A stretch of DNA of 64,000 nt from positions 13,950,034 to 14,014,033 of the forward strand of contig CM046348.1 of assembly GCA_025403435.1 (NCBI GenBank). The letters are read 5' to 3'. A program made the position numbers and the translations under genes. Positions 50,346 through 63,169 of this stretch are shown piece by piece (the stretch's first letter is position 1; each line of letters begins with the position of its first letter). Under the pieces are notes generated by a model. The model was not told where the DNA came from and ran no database searches. It saw only the letters and a program-made list of their open reading frames with translations. This DNA comes from Artocarpus heterophyllus. Taxonomy: Eukaryota > Streptophyta > Magnoliopsida > Rosales > Moraceae.

Positions 50346-51158
50346 TTTAAACTCAATTTCTTATAATATAAACCCAATTTTTAATGACATACGATTTACC
50401 AATATATTTAAACACATTTAAGAACATATGCTATAATATACTCATGATATGCTCTTTGGTTCCTTTGCTCTATTAAAAGATTCTCGTATTTTATCTTATT
50501 ATTTGCTTGCTAAGCGTCCTATTTTATTTTATTGTTCATTCTTTTGTAGTCCAATATAAAGATGTTTTGTTCTTCAAGGCGGCCCAGGTAGTCTTATCCT
50601 TTCCTTGAATAGCCTGTTTAGTAATGATTAAAACTGTAAACATTATCACATATGAGAGCTCTACAATTATCACATATGAGAGCTCTACACTGTAACAAAT
50701 TTTTTATTTTTACTATAATACATGAGAGTTTTACACTGTTCCTAATTGAAAAGTTGGTTATAACCAACTTTGCCAAACAGATTGTTGCGAATTCAAAATA
50801 CCTAAATCAGAAGCCAAAATTCACCAACTTATATGTTGGTAATCTAGGTGCTTGATTAACATGCGTGCCAGCATAATAATAGCAAGGGAACTTAGTAAGG
50901 AAAAGAATACGGCAGTCAATTGTGAGAGAAAATACATACATATATGAGACACTTTCACACTCCTACTCCCTAGTCTCTACAAACCTGACTTGATGCTCAA
51001 ATCTGATCCTGATATTGGCCATGTTTGCAGGCTAGGAAAAAAGAGACTTCACGGTATATATGTTCGAAAAAACCACGTTCTCATTTTCCGGAGGATTTAG
51101 CCACTCATCTTTAGTGAAAAGTGAATCATGCATTTGTTGGGGAAGATCATGAAAGCTG
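50345..51158. other. Intergenic DNA with MITE copy 3
   Basis: MITE copy 3 lies at about 50615-50780: GTTTAGTAATGATTAAAACTG on the left, AAGTTGGTTATAACCAACTTTGCCAAAC on the right, and ATATGAGAGCTCTACA units inside. The rest is AT-rich and, near 51000-51158, probably 3' UTR of the adjacent minus-strand gene. Confidence 0.5.
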
Positions 51159-53130
51159 TCAGTCATCATACGAGGAGTGTGGAGCAGCAGTGCATCCAGG
51201 GTCAAACGGATCTTCAGAACCGCAACAATGCCAATATTGGAAAACTCGGCCAGAGTCGGGAGTATCCATAGTGCCCCCAGTGTACACACTCTCGAACTTC
51301 CTTTTCGTTTCTCCTGTTGCATGGTCACCGGAATTGATGCAAATAAGAGCCAGTTTAAACTTACCAAGTCACAAGAGAATGAGACGGATGACAATTTACA
51401 GAGGCAACATGTTACATATGATATTTAAGAACCAGCATTCAACTTCATAGAAGTAACAATAAAAGAAAAAATGGGCAATTGAAGATTAGAAAGTCAGCAT
51501 TCCTTGTGCCAAGTGTGGAAGAATCTGCTAGATCATGAATATAATCTAAATGTTCGTAAACTCGTATATTTTCGTTAACTACTTTAAGCAAAGAAAGATT
51601 GAGCTTACTTGCCTCCCATTTAACAATTGTCTAAAAATTTATAATTCTAATTATAGCCCATTTGGCAATGTAGTTGGAACTATATTGCCAAAAGAGCTAT
51701 AAATTGATTCAGTCCATTGGTTTTTTTAATGAATCCGGCTAGAAATAAATAGAACTCAGAAGCACAAAAGTTCAGGCAAAAAGGAAAAAAGTGCCAAACA
51801 ACCAGAAATCTGCTGTTCAACCTTTTCTATTTGAATGCCACCCAAAATAGAAAGTCAAACCTTTCCAAAATTTCTTAGCGTCAATCAGAGAAAACACTCA
51901 GTAAAAAAAAAAAAAAGAAAAAAAAAACATAGAATTACGTTATGTCACTTCAATTCCAACCAATGTTTTAAAATTACTTATAAAGATTAAAATACAGCTA
52001 GTGATTTATGATAAGAGGTGATATGTTAAAGGTAACTTTTAGACCTTTATCTTTCTTCTAAACAACTTAAGGAAAACGAAACAAATAAACCAATGAGTAA
52101 ACAAAGTGAATCTTCATAAGAAGTATGCAATAGAAAAACGTTGACCGATGAGAGACAGAATATTAGAACTCATGCAACTATATGTAAATCACTTACAAGA
52201 ACCCTCTCTCTGAGCCTATAGAACTAGTCAGCCATGCTTGCCTCTTATCCTTGTTCATTAGTACAAGGAGAATCTTATGGTCTTAGGTTGCACATCTCAC
52301 GAGTGCTACAGTGCAACTATATTTAAAACAAAATACAGTAATCCCCAAGTAACTACTAATTAATACACCGAACATGTTCAGTTTCCCAATGTAAGATATT
52401 CGAAATCTCTTTCTTAAGGGGAAAAAAACATCTCTCTCATTCAACAACCTTACTCATGACTCCAGGAAAAAAAATATGATACAAGGATCAAAGCATAGGC
52501 AAAAATGCCAGAAGGATTCAAACCAAGGGAGCAATCCTATTTAGCCTATCGGGTTATAATCTTGCTATTAACAAAGCAGTAAGTCCTAATCTAAAAAGTA
52601 TACTACATAATGTATTAAAATCCACACCTTTATAAGTAGGTGGTTATAACGCCACACGGACAAAAGGGATTTGTCAATTCAAGGCCCCAAGTCCAACCTA
52701 ATGCATACCATATAATGTTATAGAGTTCACAAATATTATGCTACCACCAGTGACTCAGAGCCAAACATGAAAACTCTCCTGCTTCTACATAATCAATCAC
52801 AGATTTTAAACACAACATCCAACGAAACTACGAAAGTTCACAAATGCATGTAATTTTTATCTGGAATTAAACCAGAAACATACAGAGAATCGAGAAATAG
52901 ATGTGGTAATTACCCCCAAAATGAGCAGTGTGGAAGCGACAAGCCCGGGGGTGATTGAGAGAAGGGTCGAACTGGGTTTTGCAGTTTTTGCAAGTTCTTA
53001 GCGTTGCTTTCTTAATGGGGTCCACGGAGCACCGAACAGGAAGAAATCTTGAAGTGGGTTTTCTTGGGTTTTGTTGGGAAGGAAGAAAGCGAGAAAGTGA
53101 GTGAGGAAGATTTAGAGCCATCAAGATCAC
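51159..53130 (-). CDS. Small Cys/His-rich plant protein, probably plastid-targeted
   Basis: Two exons, 53130-52914 and 51313-51159, join across a 1.6-kb GT-AG intron (phase 1). They give 123 aa from the first ATG, or 120 aa from MALNLPHSL (53121), the likelier start. The first 35 or so residues are rich in S, R, P and L and lack acidic residues, as in a chloroplast transit peptide. The mature part has CKNCKTQFDPSLNHPRACRFH, then GGETKRKFESVYTGGTMDTP, then FQYWHCCGSEDPFDPGCTAAPH and ends SYDD. The C-x2-C, C-x2-H, W-x-CC, G-C-x4-H spacing resembles one CHORD-type zinc-binding module. The family is conserved in plants as an uncharacterised protein; I know of no assigned function. Zinc binding is inferred. 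Confidence 0.88.
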
Positions 53131-53139
53131 ACAGGACAG

Positions 53140-55770
53140 AGACGTTTTGGGAATTGGTTGGGAGACTCAGCACTGTACTGGAGAAATTTAGCGCAATACT
53201 CTCCCATAAAAGTAAGTCATAAGGTTATACCTTCAAATCAAGATTTTTAAAAATCCCTCAATCAATCTTGCATCCTTTTTTTTTCTTTTTTTATTTTTAA
53301 AAATATTGGTCTGGCAATAAAATTACAAGTTTGCCCTTCAATTTTTATTTCCTCTGATTTTTCAATTAGGTTAAAACAATTGTCCCATCCCTCCTTTATT
53401 TTCTTCTCAGCATCCTTCTCCAGACTCCTCGCTTCACACCACTGCCACTCTCCCTGTCTACTGCAGCTGACCACCGCTCCATCACCGAGCCACCACTCTC
53501 CTTGGCTACAGTCGTCGACCACCACTCCACCGTTAAGCAGCCACTCTCCTGGTCAGTGATGTTTAGATTTTTTTTTTTTAATTTAAGAAAACTACAAGTT
53601 ACATCATATTTTTAAAATTTATGTTTATTTATACCACATTAAAAAAGTTTGACATAAATTTTTTTTTTTTTGAGTAAGGATTGCCCTTTTTCTTATTTGT
53701 TTTTAAAAGTTTTTTGTGACCATGTGTTGACCCAACTTCTTGTTGTGCTCATGCAGTCCTTGGCCGAGTAAGACCTCCAATTTTATTATTTAGTCAGGTT
53801 TGGTCATTTTTGGCCTATATGGGAGCCCAAATTGGCAGCTCTTCTTCTAAGTAATGTACAAATTCTTTAAAAATATTAAGACCTGTTTGGTTTGAGTATT
53901 TGAATAGAGTATTTGAATGAAGATTTAAATTTTTGTAAGAGAAAATACTGTGACAAAATGATTCAAACCGTGATTTGTGACAAAATAATTCAAACCGTGA
54001 TTTGAGTATCGAAACAAACTGACCCTCAATGTTTATTAATAAGACTATTTAATAGTTAGACTGGTCAAATGAATTTTTTAAAAAAAAAATAGAGAGGATA
54101 ATATTTTTTATTAGTTAAAGCTTGAAGTATATTTGTGATATTATGAATAAACTCATTGAACATTTTTAGAATTTTTCCTAATTTGATCATATGCATAGAG
54201 AGAGGAGTGAAGGATACTAGCTTTTTAAATATATAATAATTTGTTAAAGCAATGTCTTGTCCTCATAAATGGAACACCAGGGGCATCTGAATCATTATGT
54301 CTATTTTTCTAAAGGTGTTATTAATTGGAGTAATTGTGCCAAGATTCATAAGTTTAGGGATTGATTGTTAAGATTTTTAGTAAGAGTAAATTTTAAGGAT
54401 ACTTTTGCAAAAAAAAAAAAGTAATTACAAAAATTCGTCGTCAGTTATAGCTTTGTAGCAAACATTCGATCCTTTCATTTACGGAATATCAACAAAAACC
54501 TTATTGTACAGGAAAAACAAATTATTGTGTTGGGGTGTAAATGAAAATTGACACACACACACACATATAGAGATTTTTTTCTTCGGCACACCAGTTGCGG
54601 CGAAACAACATGCATGTGGCAACCTCCCAATGTTAAACAGCTCGCATGCAAGCTATTTGATTTGACACATTGCATAAGAAGGAGCCTAGATAGAAGGGCT
54701 TCCTTGGCTTTTCAAAGCCTTTCTTCCCTAAAGCAGCCGGCTTAAGAGGTAACTTTTGTACCATTCGTTTGGTTTTTTAGTGAAATTAAAGATCTTTAAG
54801 TGCAAAGTAGTCACTTCGGATGCAGCTAATATTAAATTCGAATTGAGAGAGGAGACGGGGGAACTGCCCAGCCCCCCAAGGTAAAAGCAACAAAATCTCC
54901 AAATTTTTAGTGATAAATAAATGGTGCATTTGTCAGTACACTACAATGTCAACATGTAAACGGCAAAGCAAAACGTCAAACAACATTAGGCCTTTTGTTT
55001 CTTAATGTATTTTTTTTTTTTATTGGAATTACAGGCCACCGGTTCAAAATTGGCCAGTGGGGTAGGCAGTTTGCATACATAAGGCCCCGTTGTGTGTTGT
55101 AGGTGTTGTAAGTTCAAATGCTACAATGTTGTTCACAGATATTCATCTTTGTTGACAAGCGAAAGTACCACCCTTTGTGTTGGTATAGTTAGTGTTCCTT
55201 CTTCCGTTTTCCTCTGTTCGTTAGACTGTGATTATTGTATAGTTCTACTATAAGCCACAGAAGTGGTTGTGGTGTAACGAGCCTCTTCCATTGACATGGA
55301 AGTGGAGAATGTCATGACACGTTAGACATTCAAAAATTGAGTCGTACATTGATATCTTAGTCGACTACTATTCATGCTTCTTCTTATGGGATTGTTAGCA
55401 GTTTCACTCAATTTCATTACATTGGGAGAGGAATTTATCTAAATTGATGATTAGCATACAATACCAAAATAGAAGATAGTAAGGTAAGGAGTTGATTAGG
55501 TCTAAAAGAAATAGAAGATAGTAAATAATCAAACTTATATTCAAAACCCAATATTCTAGTCTAACCATTACAATTAGCTTAGGAGGGTATTTATAGCCCT
55601 TTAACAAAACAATAGTAAACACACTAAAATAAACGACATAGTAGACAAATAACAATAAGTAAATAATAAAGGAAAGGTAAAATAAGAAAACGACTAAGAA
55701 AGGTGAAATCTACAACATCAGGAATCGCCTTCACTTGGGAACTATTACTTGACGGTAATAAAATCGCTTA
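53140..55770. other. AT-rich intergenic DNA with a MITE-like element
   Basis: At about 53882-54016, CTGTTTGGTTTGAGTATTTGA and TTTGAGTATCGAAACAAACTG are imperfect inverted ends around a 26-base tandem repeat (TGACAAAATGATTCAAACCG). A short CA run lies near 54552. Short frames at 53262-53525 and 54475-54745 match nothing I know. No gene seen. Confidence 0.45.
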
Positions 55771-55774
55771 AATT

Positions 55775-56107
55775 TTAATCCTCATCCAAAGCAGACATAG
55801 TAGCATCATGAGTAAGGCAGTAAGGAAGAAAGATAGAATAATCAAATGCCCACTCCGTGTAGTCTTGAAGTACCCTATCATCTGACGACGTGTATGTAGC
55901 ATTACATGGGTCCAATCTCAATTCAATTACTGGTCTGTAATCAGCAGCACCTTCTACCACCACGTTAATGTCTGCACTAGGAGTACAGTGGTCATCCGGG
56001 GAGTCTAGTGACGGTTGATTGTTAGTTCCATGATCTATCACCATGTTGGTTGTTCTATGTTTCCTCATAAGGCATGTTGCCTTGTTGTGTCCACGTCCTT
56101 TGCACAA
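55775..56107 (-). pseudogene. Zinc-knuckle C-terminal fragment (MULE/FAR1-like)
   Basis: The frame starts MCKGRGHNKATCLMRK, a C..GH....C knuckle like those closing MULE transposases and FAR1-type proteins. About 95 residues follow with no recognisable domain. No SWIM domain or transposase core is found nearby, so this is probably a transposon tail fragment. The family call rests on one short motif. Confidence 0.35.
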
Positions 56108-56109
56108 TG

Positions 56110-56805
56110 TACTTTTCCTTCAACGGGCCAATTTTCCTTCACTATCTATACGTTGCAGTTGCATTTATTTGTTTACAGTTTCCTTATTCCTGATAACTAT
56201 AACTCATGATCTACTTGAGTTTTTTTAGGACGTGAGTAAATTGGGATGTTTTCGCTTCCAATTCTGTCTTGGCTTTCCATAGTCCGTCTTGCATGGATCA
56301 ACATTTGTTGGAGAAAAATGATAATTAAGTACCTTGATACTTAAGTTCTATCTTATTATTAAGATTCTTCATTTTTCTTAAATGGTCCAATTAATTTTTG
56401 TTTAGAAATTAACATCCCACATTCTTCTCTTTTTTTTTTTTTTTACTTTTTTCGAAATTGAAGATTATCATACTAAATTTAATTATTTGAATACCACCCA
56501 CAGTTTTTTACCCTTCTTTTATAAAACAACCACAACATCCTATAATTTGCAAATAATAAGGTAATATTGGCCTTTTCAAATAGAATGTTATAATCAAGCT
56601 GCCTTCTTTAGTCCTCATTACTCTCCTTTTTAAACCTAAATATTCCGAAATAAAAAAGTTAAAAGATTGTTAAACTACACAATTTAAGACCCCCAGTTTA
56701 ATTCTAGACATGCTAAACCAATCCATGTGCCAAACCTATTTAAAGGGAGATTGAGAGAGTGGTTTAAACTATCGGTTTAGGTTTGAAAACTGTAGCATGT
56801 GAAAC
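56110..56805. other. AT-rich intergenic DNA, nothing recognised
   Basis: Poly-T runs and short frames only. Confidence 0.5.
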
Positions 56806-57019
56806 TTTCACTACAAAAAAATTGGGTTTTTAGTTACAATAATTTTTAGTCACAACATTTTTGTTGTTTCGTGACTAAAAACCCATGGCTAAGAGTTTTA
56901 ATCATAACAAAAATTGAACTAAAGTTTGTGACTAAATATACATTAATTACAATATTTTATCGTGACTAAATATTTTGATAAAAACCATTGTGACTAAAAT
57001 CTAGTTTTTTGTAGTATTT
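56806..57019. mobile_element. CACTA-type MITE, about 208 bp
   Basis: The left end is CACTACAAAAAAATTGGG; the right end is CTAGTTTTTTGTAGTA, where the last base should be G. The flanks are TTT on both sides (56806-56808 and 57017-57019), fitting the 3-bp duplication of CACTA transposons. The interior repeats the pair GTGACTAAA/TTTAGTCAC. No coding sequence. Confidence 0.8.
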
Positions 57020-57490
57020 ATACTATAGCTTGTTGCTATAGTATATGAGAACTTAATTATATTTACAGTTTAAAATTATTGGTTTAAGCTATTCTTTCAA
57101 ACACTAGATTAACCAAATGAACCTATAATATCACATTTACTTTTTATTTTTTTCTATGTGAAATAAGGCTCTGTGTTGGAACTGGCAAGCACTGGGCAAT
57201 ACAAGTCATTTTCTTTGGCTTGTCGAAGAAGCCACTTTCCAAAACCCCGCCACTCACCTTCATGTCAAATATGCGTTGCATCCATACTCTTGAGTGCCAT
57301 AGTGATAGGCTACCAGTGGTGTAATGATCACACCAAGGAAAGTTGGTAACTGGAAAAGCCGGTTATCATCCTCGGCAGTAACCACTATATATGCATGATT
57401 CATTGAATCTAATTTTAACGGCCCAGAGTTTGTGTAGTATACAAACTATAAGAGTGGGGTGGTGGACTGTAGAAACACCTTATACATAGA
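57020..57490. other. Intergenic DNA, nothing recognised
   Basis: Mixed-composition sequence between a MITE and an LTR remnant; no coding or repeat structure could be fixed. Confidence 0.5.
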
Positions 57491-57491
57491 C

Positions 57492-58401
57492 TGTCACAAC
57501 CTGATTTTTTCGGATTGTAACAAGCATTTTTCTATTTTTATTTCTTTTAAACTTTATTTAAAGTCCGACAAAAATACGTGTATTTTTTTTATTCTTTTCT
57601 TTTTAAAACTGGCATGAAACCTTGCTTTAAGATTTAAATAGTACAATTCACTTGTTCATAGTTACTAACATTAATTTCACTACATTACTAACATTAGTTT
57701 CATCACATAATAGAAGTTTTACTGCAGCGACATCCATACTCTATTTAAACAATTGTCCATCCACCATGTCCAGCTTTACATTGAAATTATTCCAGCCTCA
57801 TGGTAAGATTTCCCACAGCATGAACAACTAAGTGAGCTATTGCTTTGTAAGTCCAAACATAGCCTATATGATAAGCTTCCTACTAACTTATATGATCCAA
57901 TTATGCTTATTTATGAACTTTCATTATGACTTAAACTTAGCTTAACTAGGGCTCAAGTATTTGTAGCAATTGCATATGGTGCTCGTCATACCATCGAGAC
58001 CTTATCATTCCTTCAAACTCCTCTTGCGTCGGAGGTTGGTACAACACTTTCTTTTATACTTAGTGTATCATTTACTGATTCTTTAAATTATGGGATCATG
58101 TGATGCACGAAGCTTAACTAAGTAATGTTTCGTATACTATCAAAGTAAAACTTTTATAGACTTTTCTTTTAAGAGAAAATCATTATTATTCATACTATAG
58201 GTGGGATTTGGTACTTACCAGTTAATTGTTCCGTACTTAAATCAATTTTCCCTATCCTCTTTAAGAATCGCCTTCGAGTCCTGTTTGGACAATTTTTCGT
58301 TATTAACTTACTTAATATCAACCCCTTTATCGATAATTGAATATAATTCCTATCAATTTTGATTATCAACAAATGTTTTCTCTCTTTTTAGACTTAGGTA
58401 T
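57492..58401 (-). mobile_element. Truncated LTR, copy 1 of a degenerate family
   Basis: It begins TGTCACAACCTG and contains the same ordered landmarks as the LTRs at 2489 and 58402: CAGCATGAACAACTAAGTGAGC, CTAGGGCTCAAG, GTTGGTACAACAC, and ATAGGTGGGATTTGGTACTTACC, then CCTGTTTGGACAATTT. It stops where copy 2 starts. By the landmark order it is in minus orientation. Confidence 0.6.
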
Positions 58402-60467
58402 TGTCATAACCCGTCTTTTTCGGGCTGTGATAAATCCTTTCTTACTTATGTATATACGAAAACTTAGGAAAAACTTTTTTATAAATATACTTTACACAAA
58501 TTTGTTTGCACACATACGTTGGTTTTAGCATCTATCGAAATACAGACATACACGTGTATTTACAAAACAACTTTTTCTTTGTAATACAATTTTCCAAGCA
58601 TTACTTTTTAAAATATCTTGAAATATATCACAGCAGAAACTAACTGCGACAGAATCTATGCCCATTCTGCACACTGATCATCCCTCCATCAGCTTATCCA
58701 TACATTTATTCTGACCTTCTTGTCGAAATACCTATAACATGAAATACTTAATGAGCTTATGCCCAGTAAGTCCCATATAACCCACGTGCACGCTTAATAA
58801 AATGCATGAACCATTTATGCTTTCTTATAAACCTTCTTTATTATTTTCATTTCTTATCTTAACTAGAGCCCAAGTGTTTGTACTATTACGCACTTAGGTC
58901 TACGTAACACCATGACCATACTGTATCCTTAAACTCCTCTTGAGTTATGAGTCGGTACGACATTTTTCTAATTTCTAGTGATATAATTACCAGTCTATTT
59001 ATTATGGTTATCATACCATACATGAAGTAATAATCATATGTTATACTCAAACATAAATGTTCTTATACAATACTGTACACACAAGTACACACTTTTATAC
59101 TCTCAGGTATACATTAACATACATACTAGTATACAATATAATATACAGACATGTATTTATTTAGTATACTCACAGGTATACATCAACAAACTTATAGGTA
59201 CTCATATCATAGCATACACACATATATACACTTTGATTTACACAGAGGTATAGATATACATAAGTCACATTCGATACCTATAATTTCATACTGTAGGTGA
59301 GATAGGTGCTTACTTGATTTTGTGTACTGCGTAAATTGACCTTGATTTTCCTCTGTCCTAGACTTCTAAGATCCTGTTGGGCAATTTCAAAGCCATTAGC
59401 CAATATTCTGTTATGTTTCAATGTAAAACATTCGTTAATTATTAAATTAAGTTGCATAACTGTACACAACTCTGAAAACCACTAGTTTTCTTATTTCTAT
59501 CTAACTCTATCCTATTGTCACTAACAAAGGGCCAAAATATTTCTAATCATTTTCTTTTCCCTATTTGAAACATTTCAGAGTGATTTAGGTTTTTCGGGCA
59601 AAAATAACGATTTTGCCCTCCATGGGCCTACTGACCTACCCGAGCTTGATTTCATTATTCTAATGAAAATAGCCACATATTAACATTACAATAATACCCT
59701 AGTGGCTCGTATCTCCTTATTTCACACTTATGCCCCTTTTTTTGTAAAACTTTGCAATTTAACCCCTAAATTGAAAATTTTTACAATTTTAGCCTTGGGG
59801 CTAAAATTTATCTCTTTAGACCAAAATTTCATATTTTTCATAAGGAACATTTTTACTGAAAGTACCATACTTTAAATCATTTTGAAAAATGACGTTTTGC
59901 CATTTAACATTTTTTCACTTTTAACAAATTCTTGAAAAATCAAAATCTCACAAACGGTTGAGTTTTTTGACAACCCGTCTATGAGACCTCACAGTTTCAT
60001 CGAGATCTACAACTTTTGTGTTTTAACTTTTCTCAAATTCTCACTATACAGAGATGTTTTGGGCATTTTTTAAATCTACCGAGGGAAAACTTTTTCTTTC
60101 AATTAAGTCCTTAGGGTATTTTGATAAAAATCTATTTTAAAACTGTAAATCTACCCTTGTATAAGCAATTTCAACCTTTGTTGGAATCATTTACCATATT
60201 TAGCATCACTTTTGCTAAAACCAACATCAAAATTACAAAAAATAACATTTTTTAGACAAACTACCATTTTTCACCATAAACCATAGTTTCACCATATGAA
60301 CACACCATACATCATGTATCCATGAAATTCCACCAAATACATGCTTAAGAACCTACATACTCTTGAAGGAATAAAAATCAAAACAAAAATTATAAAATTT
60401 TAAAACTTTGAAATTCAAAACTTACCCAAATAACACTTTTTGATTTCTAACCTTCTAATGTTCCTTT
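58402..60467 (-). mobile_element. LTR, copy 2 of the same degenerate family, interrupted
   Basis: It begins TGTCATAACCCGTC. Landmarks parallel copy 1: ATGAAATACTTAATGAGCTTATG, AACTAGAGCCCAAG, GAGTCGGTACGACA, GTAGGTGAGATAGGTGCTTAC and TCCTGTTGGGCAATTTC. The sequence continues without genes until another LTR element begins at 60468, so its right end is not visible. Confidence 0.55.
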
Positions 60468-62432
60468 TGTTAGACATGTATGCCCTAAGGAGAAAAAATG
60501 TAATAAGTCTTTGGAGACATTTTTATCAATAAAGAATTTATTTATTGTTTATATACCAAATCTTGTCCTATTTACGTTCATATTTATTGAATGTATGTTA
60601 AGCAAATATTCTGAGATTGTCGGTCTAAACCTTAAGAATTGGGCATATGATAGACAGATTATGCGGAAGACACGATTCTTAAGGTGATGGTCTAAATCAT
60701 AAGATTCGCAATCAAGGAAATAAAGTTGGGCGCTTTATTCATGTAAAGATTATTGTGTTGTCTATATCCCAATTGGGATATGGTTTGTCTTGGCCATCGG
60801 AGGTGGACTCTGTGAATAGAAACAATGGCACGTTATCATAGGTGACGATGTGTTGGATTGGGATTTAAAGTGAATTGATTTGGATTAATAATTCTGTCTC
60901 GACAAATCGATTCACTTTAGACAATCATTTGTATTGTATCTTAATCTTGAGATGAATAATGGGCCCGTTGTCTTGACTTATGTCTTTTGATGTACCAAAG
61001 GTGACACCCACATCTTAATAGTGGTATGCATGCCGGTACGTTGGAGGCATAACTCTTGATAGCGTAGACCTGTTATTCATAGATATGGAATCCATAGCTC
61101 CTCTTTAGGAGTAGTGATATCCTCTTATATGCGTTATCCTGTAATTGAAAAATTGGAGCGCTCAACCATTTGGATACATAGGTGTAACCGAATGGTATAC
61201 TGTCTTTGGATGGCAAGTTTTTCGATGGTGAGATAATGGAACGTAAGATAAAAATAATCGAGAAGGTAAGACAGAACTTGTCCTTAAGCCGATTATGGAT
61301 AATCATATGGAGATACGATACACTATAATATGTCATAGAGACTTAACTATACGGGCTTCATAATTCTATGTAGTTCGAGAGTGCAGCTTTGAGCTTTTAG
61401 TGGAGTAGCGTTGGAGTTGATAATTATGAAATGTATATATGGAATATTGGGTTTTATAATTATTGGGAGCTTGAACTATATAGGTCCATTTGGTCCTTTT
61501 TTCTAAGTCACAACATCCTGCAACAATACGGCATGCTTTTCCAATAATCGGTGACTTACGTCAGATTTATTAGATTGGTTGAAATTCGAAAGAATCAAAT
61601 AATTCATGTCTGTTTATCGATTGAATTATTTTTGTGATAAAATTAATTCAAGATAAACTTGTTGATTTATAAGAATAGGATAATTCTTGTCTGTTTATCA
61701 GTTGATTTAATTTTGAATAAATTAGATCAAGATAAACTTGTAGAATTTTTAGGAATTCATTTATTTTCTTAGAGATTATCTAGGAAAAGTTGTTTTAATC
61801 AGATAACTTTTTAATTGGGTTATTTGAATTAAAATTGAGACTTTATCCTATAGAATCTCAGGTGAAAAATAAAAGATTCGCTAAGATCTTTATTCGGCAG
61901 TTTGGCCTGCCGATGAGTGAAGGATAAGATCATGCGTTTTCAAGCAGATTTTATCAGATATTGATCCGAATTTGATTCTGATTCGAATTCTAAGACCTAA
62001 TCTGATAAGGACTGACCCTGGACACAACCTCTATAAATAGAGAGTAAGTCTTAAGAGTTACTTAGATCAATTAAGAGATTAAGAGTGATACTCTGCTAGT
62101 GAGAATCTTAAAACTCCCTAAAAGCTCTTATTCATAAATCACGAACACTTGCTTTGGGTTCTCTCAATTGGTTGGAAGAAGAGTCACCTAGAGGAAGAGC
62201 TGTACGTGTGAGCCCACACTCACTTCGATCGTGGATAGAGAATAGCAAAGAAGACTAGTTGGTTGAGGCTCTTCTAGAACGTTACTTCTCTTCACTGATT
62301 GTAGGAGCTTTTCGGCACACAAAGATTAGTAAGATCTGGTTAATTTATGCATATAGCATGTCAAACTTGTGTTTTTGAAAATACTTTGATATAAAAATTT
62401 TAAAATTATGCTGCATACTATTTTTTTCAACA
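60468..62432 (+). repeat. 5' LTR of the right-edge element, 1965 bp
   Basis: It begins TGTTAGACATGTATGCCC and ends TTTTTCAACA. It has CTATAAATAG at 62031 as TATA box. One TTCGGCAGTTTGGCCTGCCGA motif remains at 61892-61914, where the level-4 copy has four or five. By eye it differs from that copy by several percent plus small deletions. Confidence 0.92.
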
Positions 62433-62434
62433 AT

Positions 62435-62446
62435 TGGTATCAGAGA
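62435..62446 (+). other. Primer-binding site, tRNA-Met type
   Basis: TGGTATCAGAGA lies two bases after the LTR end, one mismatch from the usual plant initiator-tRNA-Met site. Confidence 0.85.
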
Positions 62447-62933
62447 CATGGTTTTTACATAAATTTATGAGTTTGTGATCATGTTATATATATAAATTTT
62501 GTGATATTAATCTCTCCTATGCTTGAATTTAATTTTATAGAGAGTTGACACTCTAGATTTCTATATATTTTATATGTTGTCATGGATTATGCAGTGAATG
62601 TTCATTAATTATGGTTGATTAAATCGTTATTTAATTAATTATTAATTAATTAATTTATACCGGTTATGGTTCCTTTGAGGTTAGAATGTGTATCTAAGTT
62701 TTTCATGTAATTAAATGGCAGACTATCATCTCCGTCTAGGAATTATTATTTATTTTTAAATTTGTAAGAATTTTATAATTAAATAATCATTCGGAGAAGA
62801 CGAATCTAGAAGAATGATCATAGCACTATCAGGTATTTCCTGAGTCTTTAATTTTATGTTTTTGAATTGTTGAAAATAAAATTGATGAATTGCATTAAAA
62901 ATTGTATTTTCTAGAATGAGAGATTTTACTTGG

Positions 62934-63165
62934 TCGGCATACCGAACCTCATAGTTCGGCAGGCCGATGGTCACAGATCGGCAGGCCGAACATGAGGTTC
63001 GACAGGCCGTCTGTGGGGCAGAAATCAAGAGGCTCTGGCGGCAGGCCAAACCTTTAGTTCGACAGGCTGATTTTTCATGAGTTGGCAGACCGATCTTCCT
63101 GATCGGCAGGCCGATGGATCGTGACCGACAGGTCGATCACCCAGATCGGCTTACCGACCATGACT
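62934..63165. repeat. Array of CGGCAGGCCGA near-palindromes in the leader
   Basis: About ten variants occur (GGTCGGCATACCGAACC, AGTTCGGCAGGCCGATGG, GATCGGCAGGCCGAACA, GATCGGCTTACCGACC), with 5-20-base spacers. This is the same motif class as in the chromovirus LTRs, but here in the untranslated leader of a different family. Confidence 0.88.
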
Positions 63166-63169
63166 GGAA

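Noticed and set aside
53262..53525. 87-aa minus-strand frame upstream of the small Cys/His gene
   Set aside because: Low-complexity W/G/S and K/E-rich sequence with no recognisable family; no splice context.
55020..55200. SINE-like element with B-box words (GGTTCAAAA, AGTTCAAAT)
   Set aside because: No A box at the right distance, no target duplication or 3' tail; too weak.
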